Both the position numbers and the translations under genes were made by a program. From Saccharina japonica (Eukaryota; Sar; Phaeophyceae; Laminariales; Laminariaceae), in the NCBI GenBank assembly GCA_008828725.1, contig MEHQ01002986.1:717862-781861 (forward strand): a stretch of 64,000 nucleotides of DNA. Direction: 5' to 3'. Positions within the stretch are counted from its first letter, which is position 1, and each line of letters begins with the position of its first letter. This document shows positions 43,262-53,661 of this stretch, piece by piece. The notes under the pieces are model-generated. The model was not told where the DNA came from. It searched no databases and worked only from the letters and a program-made list of their open reading frames with translations.

Positions 43262-44258
43262 GCGTATACGACATAATATCCAGATAATATCCTGATATCC
43301 TGCTGCCTGTTGTGTTCAAACGTTCGAAATTCGAACCTGAACCGTAAGCCAATCACACCAAGTCAACCAGTCACTGGTACCGGTGTCGCCTTTGTCTCGT
43401 ACATAGTGTGCCTCAACCATTGCATAAAACAAGTGTACCTCCAGCAGTGGCTCCTTTCAGCAGCCAGCCAGCATGACGCTTCTACATATATATATACATA
43501 TTTGTTACGTTTCGGGCGGCAGTGAAATATTCATGCTGGTTCATGTGTGGGAAATATCAGTGGGGAAATATGTATCCTACGTATTTGCGCCGCGAAGAAA
43601 AAACAAGCGCCAAAACTCGTACGACCCTGCGTACGAAGCAAAACTAACAGTATATCATACTCGTACATATGATATGTACCTGCTGGGATACTGCATACCA
43701 GAGGTACCTCGTATCGGACGATGAGAAGATGGCGGTTTAACCCTGACCCCCCCGCCTGTATGTACTGCTGTATACTATTAAGAAACACCAATTGGTACGA
43801 GCAATAGAGAAGAGGCCCTGGCACGCCCGACGAGCAAAAGGACCGGTCTCCAAATGATAGCATCTTTATCGGTTCTCTCAAGGGTTTTTCTCGCTGCGCG
43901 GTAGAATTATTCCCGTTCGTTTTTCGAAACATATCACTTGTTTTAAGCGTACCAACAAGGTATGATGTCTACCAGGTATCTGGTGCGCGTACGAGTGTGC
44001 AAATGTGCAAGCAGTCAACAGGCAGCAGGCAGTCAAAAAGCCAGGAAAATACTTTGGGCCGCTGGTACGTACAGCAGTAGTACTGGTATGATATGTACTC
44101 CTGCTGTTATTTTTACTACGTATGTTCTGCTGCACCATATCGCATGATAGGATACTCTGTCCAGACTACGAGCCAACGAGCCGGAGGCGCCTCGCATACC
44201 GTCGAAACCACCGGACACGTTTCTTCTGGTGCAGTCCCCCTGTGACAAACGGGTACAT

Positions 44259-44290
<32 letters not shown>

Positions 44291-44521
44291 CGGCAGCGGC
44301 AGCGGCAGCAGCAGCAGTCGCAACAGCAGCGATGCTGCCTGCTGTACTCGTACTCTACAAGCAAGTGCGTGGTTCTGCTTGCGTGTTGCTTGCATCCTGT
44401 CAAGAGAACAAAAGATTATGCGAGAAAAATATCCATACATAAACGAAATCAAGCTTGAAGAACCTGAACAAAGTACTTGGAATCAGTGTAGAAAAATGTT
44501 TCCAACTCGTACGTACAGTAG
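43262..44521. other. Spacer, several microsatellites, no gene
   Basis: A CAG/CGG-type trinucleotide run at 44257-44340 gives long poly-Ala, poly-Ser and poly-Leu frames on both strands, which I do not count as coding. TACCAGGTATCTGG-type motifs occur near 43970. Confidence 0.45.
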
Positions 44522-44725
44522 TTAAAAAGGGCAAATAAAAGGCGCCATTTCTACGAGAGGAAACGTCATGCTCTGGTCACGCCTCGACCAAGCGTCGGCT
44601 CTACCCGCGGTCCTCGGTTCTACCCAGGGTAGAACCTTGACCCACGTCGACCACTCTTGCCCGGGGAAGACCTGGGCCAGCCTTGCGTAGGACACGCACA
44701 CGTCCTGGTGTGCTTTGCCTAGCAT
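44522..44725 (-). CDS. Unrecognised open frame, possible exon
   Basis: A 67-codon minus frame from ATG (44725) to TAA with mixed, tryptophan-containing composition (QEWSTWVKVLPWVEP, SRRDQSMTF) and GC-rich third positions, unlike the spacer around it. No family recognised and no splice partners found. Confidence 0.22.
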   Translation of the reverse strand: MLGKAHQDVCVSYARLAQVFPGQEWSTWVKVLPWVEPRTAGRADAWSRRDQSMTFPLVEMAPFICPF

Positions 44726-46119
44726 CTACCCTCCATCCTTGGTGAATCCTGTCGCACCACTCCGCAAGAAACGAAAGGAACTCTCACACTCTCACACATA
44801 CGGATACCAGTACTCTGCTGTTGTACCAGGTATACAGCAGCAAGCAGAAGCTGTACCAGGTATACTGCAGCAAGCACAGCAGCAGAAGCACTCGTTCGCG
44901 CCCGAAGCTTCGCGTGCAGTGCGTACGCCACACAAACCAGCTAGCACATGCCAGGTGCTGGGTGCTGGGCCTCGGTTAGCCAGGGTGAAGTTCGGTTTCG
45001 AGAGCGATGTTGCTTGGCGGGCGGGCGGGCGTCAGGGGCACATCCTATCATACGAAACACACAAAAAAAAAGTCAAGTCAAACAAAAAAATGCATCATGA
45101 CGTTTTTTCGCTTCCTTGACTCACCGCGAGCTCCCGTTCGACGCACCACCGACGAGCATCGTCACAAGCTTGCTTCGGGCGCCCCGTGCTGATGGTGTTT
45201 CCACGCCTCGTAGCACCTGGCCTACCTTTAGTCTAGAGCTTCGGTGCGTTGTGGCTTGCTTCTGCGTTGGTGATCAGTCTGAATTCCTGATTTGAGATTT
45301 TGAGATTTGAGATACACCGATGGCGGATGGCGGGCAGAGCAGCAGCGGGCTCGCATACAAACTGGTAGTCGTTTTTTTTCTGCGCTTCTACGGTAAAATT
45401 CATCTGCTCTGTGATTGATCAAAGCCAAAACAACCAACCGATCAACCATCGTAGAAACTTGAACTGGCCAATCAGATTTATTTTCACAAACGGCGGAACA
45501 TTTTTGTTTTTTACTTTTTTTTACGTTTTTGAAAGAAGAATCCGAATCTCGACCAGAAGAAGGACAGAGAGGCCCCCTATCATGATGATCGTAAATATAA
45601 AGCACATTTGATCATGTTTGGTAAATCAAAATATCCCATTTCTTATGTATATACGATCAGCGACCAGATTGTGTACGCGAGCGTGCTGCTACTACTACTG
45701 CTGTGTTGCTGCACATCGGTACACGAATGCCTCTGTACCGCTGCGACTCGTAATACTGCTGCTGCTGTATGTACTTGTACGCAGCAGCAGCTCAGCAGCT
45801 CAGCCGCTGTATCTATATGCCGCGTCGATGCCTGCTGTGGAAAAACTACGACAAAGCAACCACCACAAGTAAACAGATGGAGAGAGACTCATTCATGTGA
45901 TGAGATGATGAATATTCATGAAACCACAGCTTGTTTCACACGACTACAACAACAGCCGTACGTACGTATACTACCAGGGTATACTTTTTTTTTTTTTTTT
46001 ATCCTCCGGCGGATGGGTCAAAATAAAGCTTACGCCCTCCCACCAGGGTATACTGTTTGTTTCACACCACAGACAAAAAAAAAAGGTTCTTGTGGTCGAA
46101 GGAGATCTGATGGGGTTAA
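44726..46119. other. Spacer, no supported gene
   Basis: GCTGTACCAGGTATAC with a GCAGCAAGCA tail is duplicated at 44822-44875. ACCAGGGTATACT is duplicated at 45972 and 46041. The 222-codon plus frame from 45608 runs through CTG-rich repeats and the MITE at 46120, so it is not a gene. Confidence 0.45.
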
Positions 46120-46208
46120 CCCTTTTAGAACTGCAGTCCCATTATGGGGACAAACCACTCTAATTCTAAGTAGTCTGTCCCCAAAACGGGACTGCAGTTC
46201 TAAAAGGG
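46120..46208. mobile_element. 89-bp piggyBac-like MITE with TTAA duplication
   Basis: TTAA on each side (46116-46119, 46209-46212). Inverted ends CCCTTTTAGAACTGCAGTCC / GGACTGCAGTTCTAAAAGGG are perfect over ~24 bp, continuing with one short mismatch zone to ~34 bp. CCC at the tip plus a TTAA TSD is the piggyBac signature. Almost the whole element folds into one hairpin. A single copy in the window. Confidence 0.93.
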
Positions 46209-46212
46209 TTAA

Positions 46213-46582
46213 CTTATTGTTAGTTCGTGGAGCGTGGCGTGGGGCGAGGGCACTCTATGTAAGTTTTACTCCATAACCTGTCCTCACACATCCCTTTGTT
46301 TCCACCCTATGCCGGTGTCTCTCTCTTTTTTCGTGTTGCCTCGCCCGTGCAGCAGTTATCTGTTCCTCTTGGGCACGTGTGCTTTTCGTCTAGGGGCGCT
46401 TCTGTCTCCCTGCGTCATTTGTATTCTGTTTAATTTCAGAACTTGTTTTTTATTTGTCTTTTTTGGTCTTATTTTTTTGTTCGGCTCGTGTCGCTGTGTT
46501 CTCGTACCCGGCATGTACGTTACGCATCTTACTTGCTTTACCCATTAATTTGCGTTTATTTTTTTTTGGTTTTTCTCTGTTT
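46213..46582. other. T-rich spacer
   Basis: Nothing beyond long pyrimidine-rich frames. Confidence 0.4.
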
Positions 46583-46716
46583 CACAGTAGTCTGTGACCA
46601 CAGAATTTGTATCTCTCTAGGATTGGGAATCAGGACAGGCACTGGGTGTACTGATGTGGTTGAGTAGAAAGAACGGGTTTAATAATAATGTGAAGACAAC
46701 AACAACAACACACCTC
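46583..46716 (+). mobile_element. Family B repeat, 5'-truncated
   Basis: Starts at TGTGACCACAGAATTTG and ends GTGAAGACAACAACAACAACACACC, an expanded ACA/CA tail. Confidence 0.65.
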
Positions 46717-47122
46717 TTCTTATTTATATATACCATACATGGCTACGAGTACAAATAATAGTAGAGCCACTCTATCACGTAAACTCGTCGGAACACTATA
46801 GTATACCTGGTACGTTTATTTCAGACTGTTTAATTTTAATTTTAATTTAATTTAAAGTATTTCTTCCCCCACAAATAGACACACACTTAACTTCCTGAAT
46901 TCTACAGCCGAGCCTCAGATTGTGTCCCCCTCATACGGGATGTACATCCTACATGAGGACATATAAAATCCGTAAGTACGCGCGATCGAAGTATTACACT
47001 CAGCTAGCAAAGATGAGCTTCGACGAAATCCTCGAGCTCACAGCTGTTGTTTTTTAATTTTTTTAATATATATATGTATCATAGATTGATTGTGTAGTAT
47101 TAATAGGTTTATGTCCAGTAAG
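46717..47122. other. Spacer, AT-rich
   Basis: Nothing recognised beyond one TATACCTGGTACG motif and a TTTAATTT run (46828-46857). Confidence 0.4.
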
Positions 47123-47124
47123 TA

Positions 47125-47318
47125 CAGGACACCTAACTATTAATAATGAGAAACAGGAAATGAAAATACGATCCAGGCTGGATTTCTTATTTGAGATAGG
47201 GCGCTTTCTACATTATTATTAATCTCAAGATAACGACTCCCGAATTTCGTGTTTAGTTCCCTCTAAATATCAGCCTGTGGCTTTCTTGTTAGCCTGTTTC
47301 TTATTATTAGGTGTCCTG
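47125..47318. mobile_element. M2 MITE, copy 2 (194 bp)
   Basis: Ends CAGGACACCTAACTATTAAT and, inverted, CAGGACACCTAATAATAAGA. The interior shares CCTGTTTCTTATT and a CAGGCTGG block with the copy at 39855. The left flank is TA (47123-47124); the right flank is TG, so the TSD is degraded. Confidence 0.82.
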
Positions 47319-47471
47319 TGCTGTATGCGCTCATGGGGCTTATTATATGTATTGCGCTACTACTTACTGCTGTACTACAACACTACTACTGTAAACCCTT
47401 CATAATCTATATATATATGCTCCAGGTTATAAAGAAGGATTGGCATCAAGACGCTTATATATGCTCACAGC

Positions 47472-47635
47472 CATAGATGTCGGGAGACACAGGACTTTCA
47501 ACCCTTAACAGACAGCAGATTTGCCTTGACATGCCGTGACTGACACCAAAGTACTAGGTTTTAGTCTGAAACACGTCGGCCCTACACCCTTGACAGCGCA
47601 CGTTTTGCCTTGCTTGACATGTCTCCCGACATCTT
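47472..47635. mobile_element. 164-bp TIR element with a 10-bp target duplication
   Basis: TGCTCACAGC is repeated exactly at 47462-47471 and 47636-47645. Just inside are inverted AGATGTCGGGAGACA / TGTCTCCCGACATCT. A 9-10-bp TSD is typical of Mutator-like elements, though their TIRs are usually longer. Non-coding, single copy here. Confidence 0.8.
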
Positions 47636-47787
47636 TGCTCACAGCAGGTGATATAGAGGTATTATTATTATAGCAACGTGATAAATAATGTGCTCCAAAA
47701 TCGTGGGAATCTCATTCCTTTTCTTGTGTATGTATATCTATGATATGCAGAATACTTTTTATTTTAGACCGCGGGATTGTTAATCGG

Positions 47788-47791
<4 letters not shown>

Positions 47792-47826
<35 letters not shown>
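47792..47826. repeat. (TA)n microsatellite
   Basis: About 17 TA units. Confidence 0.97.
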
Positions 47827-47827
<1 letters not shown>

Positions 47828-47834
47828 GACTATA

Positions 47835-48150
47835 CTCGTAGCACTTTTCCTTTTCTTCCAATGGTCATTTTGTTGGTGAGGTGTTCAGCTCCTCAAAAAA
47901 TTGACCACCATCAGCAAAAACATGGTGCACCTCTACTATACGACGTACCGGGAACTGTATATGCTGTGTATAAACCAGGTATATATATGCTCGTACTCGT
48001 AGCACTTTTCCTTTTCTTCCAATGGTCATTATGTTGGTGAGGTGTTCAGCTCCTCAAAAAATTGACCATCAGCAAAAACATGGTGCACCTCTACTATACG
48101 ACGTACCGGGAACTGTATATGCTGTGTATAGCATGAGAGTCTCAACCAGT
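47835..48150. repeat. Tandem duplication, 2 x 161 bp
   Basis: Units start CTCGTAGCACTTTTCC at 47835 and 47996 and are nearly identical. Each contains a family A-type end (GGTGCACCTCTACTATACG), so a family A relic seems to have been duplicated. Confidence 0.88.
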
Positions 48151-48341
48151 ATTCTAGGTATACAGCAGTAAGGCTTTTGCTGTGCTGCTGCTCACAGAAA
48201 AGATTATCGGCTGGCGTCATCATCAGGAAACCACACGAAAAAACATGTGTTATCCCACGCGACAAGGAAGGGGTGTGTCACGCGCGTGGTGTATGTGTGC
48301 GTTCTTTCAGCCCACGACCACGGCGGTCAGAGTATTCTTCT

Positions 48342-48342
<1 letters not shown>

Positions 48343-48385
<43 letters not shown>

Positions 48386-48713
48386 NNNNNNNNNNNNNNN
48401 NNNNNNNNNNNNNNNNNNNNNNNNNNNNNNNNNNNNNNNNNNNNNNNNNNNNNNNNNNNNNNNNNNNNNNNNNNNNNNNNNNNNNNNNNNNNNNNNNNNN
48501 NNNNNNNNNNNNNNNNNNNNNNNNNNNNNNNNNNNNNNNNNNNNNNNNNNNNNNNNNNNNNNNNNNNNNNNNNNNNNNNNNNNNNNNNNNNNNNNNNNNN
48601 NNNNNNNNNNNNNNNNNNNNNNNNNNNNNNNNNNNNNNNNNNNNNNNNNNNNNNNNNNNNNNNNNNNNNNNNNNNNNNNNNNNNNNNNNNNNNNNNNNNN
48701 NNNNNNNNNNNNN
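48343..48713. repeat. (GA)n microsatellite running into a 328-N gap
   Basis: At least 21 GA units (48343-48385), then N from 48386 to 48713. The assembly broke in the repeat. Confidence 0.97.
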
Positions 48714-48856
48714 ATCGTATCATAGCACGCGTCTAACACGACAACCGCATTACGCCCGCGCGCGTGATGTTTTGCGTGCCGGTTCAGGCGCACGGCTCCA
48801 GGAGCGGCAACACTTCTTTGCGTCGGCTGGTGGTTGAACGAGACCACGGAATATGC

Positions 48857-49129
48857 TCACAGCAGGGGTGCGGCCGAGATTGCCTGTCGCTCGTGTCTAG
48901 GCTTAAAACGGTGAAAGCTCGAGGCGGGGGGGGGGGGGGTGCTAAGAAGGCTTAGGTTTGCGAAGTAGGCTGAAGTGTGTCTCGAGGCCATCATTCTCGT
49001 GACGTATTCCTCGCCAAAAGCCACACCTATACCCATGGCGCAGAGGGAGGGGATACACACCCCTCCTGCGGTCTCATCGCCGAGAGCCATAATACCATAC
49101 AAACGCTGAGACCACACGTTGCCAAGCAA
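48857..49129 (-). CDS. Unrecognised open frame, possible exon
   Basis: A 90-codon minus frame. Residues ~16-60 (starting ALGDETAGGVCIPSLCAMG) read like a folded-protein segment, with glycine/alanine-rich hydrophobic runs, and the rest is proline-rich and probably not coding. The poly-C/G run at 48926-48939 falls in that weaker part. No family recognised. Confidence 0.2.
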   Translation of the reverse strand: MLGNVWSQRLYGIMALGDETAGGVCIPSLCAMGIGVAFGEEYVTRMMASRHTSAYFANLSLLSTPPPPASSFHRFKPRHERQAISAAPLL

Positions 49130-49440
49130 GATGAAAAGCTCTTCCCATCACAAAACACCAAGGTTTTATCAGGGGCGGGACGCAGGGATGTCCGATGCTG
49201 CTGGTTAGTATCACACTCCTCTCATTGAGTTAAGCGATTCATGCCGGAGGCGGGGAAGGTGTGATAACCACAGCGAGCACCGGCGACATGTTTGTGCTTT
49301 GCTCCTGAGGAAGTAACACCTTGACTGGCCATGTGCATCCATGTATGTGCTGAGGACAGGCTTCTTAATGTGTTATAGATTGACAACGCATCTGTGTGTA
49401 ATACTTGTCCCCAACGAATGAATGGTATAATGTGGCACAC
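49130..49440. other. Spacer, nothing recognised
   Basis: No motif-bearing frame. Confidence 0.35.
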
Positions 49441-49628
49441 TTCAACGAATGTTATGGTATAGTATGGTATGGTATGGTGTGGGGGTCGTATGGTATGGTG
49501 TGGTATGGTATGGTATGGTATGGTATGGTATGGTATGGTGTGGTATGGAATGGTATGGTGTGGGAGTCATATTGTATGGTATGGTATGGTGTGGTATGGT
49601 ATGGTGTGGTATGGAATGATATGGTGTG
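49441..49628. repeat. GGTAT/TATGG pentanucleotide satellite
   Basis: About 35 pentamers with regular GGTGT and GGAAT variants. A ~70-bp higher-order period is marked by GGGGGTCGTATGG / GGGAGTCATATTG / GTGAGAGTCGTGC. Confidence 0.95.
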
Positions 49629-49954
49629 AGAGTCGTGCTACTTAAGGGGGTTGCTTTATTGGACTCGCACACAGGTATCGCCGATCAGAAGCCTGCCCAA
49701 TACTGGTAAATTTCGGATCCGAGATATGAATTTTGCAACAACACCCGCTATTAGATACCTGGGCTTAGCTTCCAGTCTCTCCAAACTCAATTGTTTCGGT
49801 TAAAGTGTAGATTTTCTCGGTCGTTAATGGGGAGCGTCAGAATCACACACGATAAATAGGTGATACCCGTAACGTAGCACACGCTAAGGGTATGGTGCAT
49901 CTATCTCTGAACGAATTATTGTTTGATGACTATTAATAGCGCTACATATATTGC
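49629..49954. other. Spacer, nothing recognised
   Basis: No gene or repeat match seen. Confidence 0.35.
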
Positions 49955-50062
49955 TGTAGGGGGAGGGGGGGGGGGGGGGGGGGGTTGGGGGGGGGGGTAC
50001 TCATTTGGTTGCTTGCCTTAGTCATTTGACAATTGACTATGCATCTCTTTCGAGACGGGGCA
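49955..50062. repeat. Poly-G stretch with one foldback-type 72-bp unit
   Basis: G-rich stretch (49958-49996), then a unit starting ATTTGGTTGCTTGCCTTAGTC and ending TTTCGAGACGGGG, the unit of 2310-2585. Confidence 0.8.
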
Positions 50063-50231
50063 CCGGTCCTGCTCCTCCAAATAGAGACACCTGCAACATT
50101 CGGACGCTCAGTATGTATTGCATCACAAAAAAGGAGATCCCTGCGATGTTGACTTTATGGAGCCCCGTCTTTCCGAAAAGGTTTCAGGAAAAAAAGTAGT
50201 TTATACCAGGTATATACGTAACTCTATCATC
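50063..50231. other. Short spacer
   Basis: Contains one ATACCAGGTATATACG motif. Confidence 0.35.
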
Positions 50232-50482
50232 GACGCATGCTATGATAGAGGTGCACCATGTTTTTTCTGATCGCTTTACTTAAGGAGCGTCATACCTCAC
50301 CGAAAAAAATATTTTGGAGGAAAATAAAAGTGCCGCCGGGTGAGAAATATCGTGACCGAAGTATACCCTGAAACGTATTTCGTCACGAAAATGAAAGTCT
50401 GACGAATTTGAGTTAAGGAGCCCGATCGTTCAGAAAACGATTCAACCAAAAAGTGCTATCTCTACCGTAGCACGCGTCCATC
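50232..50482. mobile_element. Family A element, best-preserved copy (~250 bp)
   Basis: Left end TGCTATGATAGAGGTGCACC. Right end, inverted, TGCTACGGTAGAGATAGCAC. Inside, the left arm has CTTTACTTAAGGAGCGTCAT and the right arm AGTTAAGGAGCCCGATCGTT, plus TTTTGGAGGAAAATAAAAGTG. The TIR proper is ~20 bp, with weaker inverted similarity further in. No coding capacity. A clear TSD is not visible because ACGCG-type flanks recur on both sides. Confidence 0.82.
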
Positions 50483-50694
50483 GTAGCACGCGTCAGGTCA
50501 GTATTCGAAGCTCTCTCCCCCGTTTTTGGCCACACGCAACTGCGACCGCTTGGAGGCTGCGCTTGGGATACCGGCTGTTTGCACCCCGTCAAAAGTAGGG
50601 GTTAATATTAAAAAAGCAAGTGGCGACCAGGTACTCGCCAAGGTGGAGGCGCTATCATGTTTTTTCTGAAGAGGGGCTCTTCCATATGTATATT
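50483..50694. other. Short spacer
   Basis: Repeats the CATCGTAGCACGCGTC end once more, then nothing recognised. Confidence 0.35.
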
Positions 50695-50758
50695 ATTTTC
50701 CCTCTTTCGCTAAATTAATTCATTATACCCCCCCATACCACGAACAACCTACTATCCA
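50695..50758 (-). repeat. Family F motif
   Basis: Inverse of GGTTGTTCGTGGTATGGGGG then TATAATGAATTAATTTAGCG and AAAGAGGGA. Confidence 0.75.
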
Positions 50759-50974
50759 ATACCCGTAGTTTTATTCACCGACATTAAAAAAAATCACGAG
50801 TTTCAGTCGTCGTCTTAGTATGTATAAAATCGCCGGGGCTAACCCCAGCCTCGATCTAAATCCCTGTTAGTTATCCCCTTGGCAGCGGTGGCTGGAAGAA
50901 GCGCGTCATCACTCGCGACGCTCTGCTCACAACGCGCATGCATACAATAGGTATGTGTATGGTGTGAGTGAGGA
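50759..50974. other. Short spacer
   Basis: No gene. Confidence 0.3.
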
Positions 50975-51212
50975 GGAGTTTTATCTAATACCTCGCCCAA
51001 AAACTGATTTTGTTTTTAGGAAACCAAAAAAAGCTACCCGATCGACGATGAGCAAAATCCCATCCGTGGCCTTTGAGTATAAACTGGAAAGTACTGCAAC
51101 AACACAAAAATGTGACATTCCGACGAGTTTGGGCTAAGGGGGCCTCTGCGTCCTTCGGAAAACGCTTCAGCCAAAACGTGGTATCTCTATCGTAGCACGC
51201 GTCTCAAGGCAG
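50975..51212. mobile_element. Family A element, left-truncated
   Basis: Has CCTCGCCCAAAAACTGATTTTG, CATTCCGACGAGTTTGGGCT and the right end CTATCGTAGCACGCGTCTCA. Lacks the TGCTACGATAGAGG left end. Confidence 0.75.
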
Positions 51213-51317
51213 ATAAATGAAGATGATGACGCCTGCCAGGCACAACGATGTGAAATGTCATGTACCAGATATGTATGTGAATCGCAGCGCCACTAGAGGC
51301 GGGAGGGGTATCCCTGA

Positions 51318-51572
51318 GACGACGCGTGCTACGGTAGAGGTAGCACTTTTTGGCTGAACCGTTTTCTGAACGATCGGGCTCCTTACCCCAAGTTCGTAGG
51401 ACTTTCATGGTTGTGACGAATAATGTTTCAGATTAAACTTCGGTCAGGATATTTCTAATCCGGCAGCACTTTTATTTTCCTCCAACATCCTTTTTTCGGT
51501 GAGGTATGACGCTCCTTAAGTGAGAAGCTCAGAAAAAAACAGGGTGCACCTCTATCGTAGCATGTGTCAGAC
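51318..51572. mobile_element. Family A element, inverted, complete
   Basis: Starts CGTGCTACGGTAGAGGTAGC and ends GGTGCACCTCTATCGTAGCA. Opposite orientation to 50975-51212 with ~105 bp between, so the two form a ~600-bp imperfect palindrome. Confidence 0.82.
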
Positions 51573-51673
51573 GCGTGGTACACTTGGGATGCAACAGTGG
51601 CACAACAGTGGCACGTTTTGGGCAAAACTACAGTATATACTTCGTAGAGTAGTACTACTGTAGTCATATTTGT

Positions 51674-52010
51674 CTGGTGATCTGGCATAGATACGTTCAT
51701 CATGGCATGCATCATGGCATGACCTGCATCATGGCAGCTCTCGTGGCGTGCATGGTGGTATGCATGCATCATGGTGACGTACATTCCATGACATGCATCA
51801 TCATCAGGACACATTTTCTTGCTTTCGTGACTCAAGAACACCCATTCATGAGAGGCATCATGACAACATGCCCCAATATGGCATACATTTATGACGTGTA
51901 TTCATGTGATGCATAAATGGCATACATCATGACATGCCTTCATGGGCATGCCTCATGGCATTCATCGTGACAGCCATCACGACAGCCACCATGGCATGAA
52001 AATAGTGTAT
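51674..52010. repeat. CATCATGGCATG-rich degenerate minisatellite
   Basis: About 20 copies of CATCATGGCATG / CATCATGACATG-like units at irregular 18-35-bp spacing. Confidence 0.7.
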
Positions 52011-52019
52011 ATACATGTA

Positions 52020-52175
52020 CTCGAGGTTGTTCGTGGTATGGGGGGGTATAATTATTTAATTTTGCGGATATCGCTAAGTATATACATTTATTTATAATAA
52101 AAAAAACACGAGAAGAATAGGTAGGTTGTTCGTGGTATGGGGGGGTATAATTAATTAATTTTGCGAATGAGGGAG
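52020..52175 (+). repeat. Family F motif, two copies
   Basis: GGTTGTTCGTGGTATGGGGG at 52022 and 52125, each followed by GTATAATT..TTAATTTTGCG. The second runs on through GAGGGAGAAGAATAT. Confidence 0.82.
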
Positions 52176-52775
52176 AAGAATATCGTGACAGGCCTCTTGT
52201 GTCTGGGCCGGTGCCCCCTTGCTTGTGGTCGTGAAGTGGAGGTGGCGTTGTACAGCAGTATTGGCCGGTTAAACCCACTCGTCGTTGATATCGTCCTTGC
52301 TGACGGTAGCCTAGGGAATTCCAGAGTGTGATCCCTGCGCCCTCCGCCCCCTTACATGACCGGAAACTCTACAATACTCGCCCCCCCCTCCCCCCCCCCC
52401 CCACTCGAGTCCGGCTACGAGTACGGCAAAGGGGGCACGTTTTAGGCTAGACTGTAAAAGCACTGACAGGGCGCCTCCGCCGAAGAACTTCCCAGTGCAT
52501 GTATTTGCAGTCCCAGTTGTCTTCGACGCGTTGCACGATAGGGGTATTGTACGTTTAGGCTTTAACGTTTTCTGAAATACCGGCCTAATCGTCAAAATGG
52601 GCATTATACCATCCCATTTTGGTGGTATACATCTGATGTTTGGGGATACTTATGCCACACACCGGATTGTTCATTATTATCAAAACTAAGTTTGTAAGTT
52701 TGTGTGTGACCTATTATACTAATAATATAGAGCTCGTCAAGTGACGAATCTCATAAAAACAACTTGGTACACAAT
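52176..52775. other. Spacer with poly-C
   Basis: C-rich run at 52381-52403 and a hairpin-like TATACCATCCCATTTTGGTGGTATA at 52605-52629. No gene. Confidence 0.4.
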
Positions 52776-52778
52776 TTA

Positions 52779-52983
52779 GGGCCCGTTTTAACGAAGAAAA
52801 AAAAATCAATTTGGAAAAAAAAAAAATCAAATCCGCTTTTCATTGGTCAGAACCCGCACCACCACCCAAGATTATACCCCAAGATCCTAATCTTTGGTGC
52901 TGGTGCGTGTGTTGACCAATTAAAAGCGTATTTGAATTTTATTTTCCAAATTGAATTTATTTCATACTCGTTAAAACGGGCCC
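52779..52983. mobile_element. 205-bp Tourist-like (PIF/Harbinger) MITE
   Basis: TTA on both sides (52776-52778, 52984-52986). Inverted ends GGGCCCGTTTTAACG / CGTTAAAACGGGCCC, and inverted similarity continues almost to the centre (CAATTTGGAAAA, CGCTTTT.ATTGGTCA, CGCACCA.CACC). A 3-bp TTA duplication with GG/GC-rich tips is typical of PIF/Harbinger MITEs. Single copy here. Confidence 0.9.
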
Positions 52984-53006
52984 TTAACAGCCGATTTTTC
53001 TAATAA

Positions 53007-53213
53007 TTGAGAACTGACTTTCCGATGAGAACGATGATCAGAAACATTGGGTTTTGCTTTGTAATGAGAAAGAAGAGCGGGGATGAGGAAGAAGAGGAGC
53101 TGGCTGCCACTCCTGGTTCCCTGTGCATGCCGGTCTCCTTGATGGGAAACCAGTTCGGCCCGTCTAGGAAGCACGTAGAAAAACTGAGGCCGAAAGGCTT
53201 AATTCAGGAGTGA
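53007..53213 (+). CDS. Unrecognised open frame, possible exon
   Basis: 68 codons ending in TGA. Middle part acidic (KKSGDEEEEELAA), tail with SRKHVEKLRPKG. Composition is protein-like but no family is recognised. Starts just after the Tourist-like MITE. Confidence 0.2.
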   Translation: MRTDFPMRTMIRNIGFCFVMRKKSGDEEEEELAATPGSLCMPVSLMGNQFGPSRKHVEKLRPKGLIQE

Positions 53214-53660
53214 AAGGAGTCCGCCGCCATGGGAAAAGCTGGAACCACGACTCGGGGGTAGATTATATCTATAATCATAGCAGACTGAAGCACAACCCGG
53301 GACCAGAAGGACCGGGGTGTGACTCGCACGACTGAGCTGTCTTCCCAAGTCCCCCCCCCTTGTCTCTGGGTTTCTTGGTGAAGCTCGCAATAAATTTAGA
53401 GTGGCTGAGTGGGGAGACACTGCTCGCAACACTGCCTCTTTGGTGGAACAGGGGCTGCGGTATTCTGGGATAAAGTCCTTGCTCCAGTTATGATATTACG
53501 TATACAAATGTGAACGTTCTTAGGATTCTTAGAAGAGGTGATGTCATACTGCCATACCTCTCGAATGAGGTGCACCTGGTAGATTCGGGGAACCGGAATA
53601 CTATCACGGGGAGCCATAGTATATAGGACCTGCGGTATACACAAAAGCCTCTTTTTTACT
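53214..53660. other. Spacer, nothing recognised
   Basis: No motif-bearing frame. Confidence 0.35.
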
Positions 53661-53661
53661 A

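Noticed and set aside
44116..44452. Poly-Ala, poly-Cys and poly-Leu frames
   Set aside because: Translations of the CAG/CTG run.
45608..46276. 222-codon plus frame
   Set aside because: Crosses CTG-rich repeats, a T-run and the whole piggyBac-like MITE. No motif.
48177..48847. Frames of 180-196 codons
   Set aside because: They are mostly the run of N and the GA repeat.
50690..50760. Conserved peptide shared by family F motifs (around PSFAKLINYTPPYHEQP)
   Set aside because: Length changes in the C run shift the frame in some copies. The DNA word, not a peptide, is what is kept.
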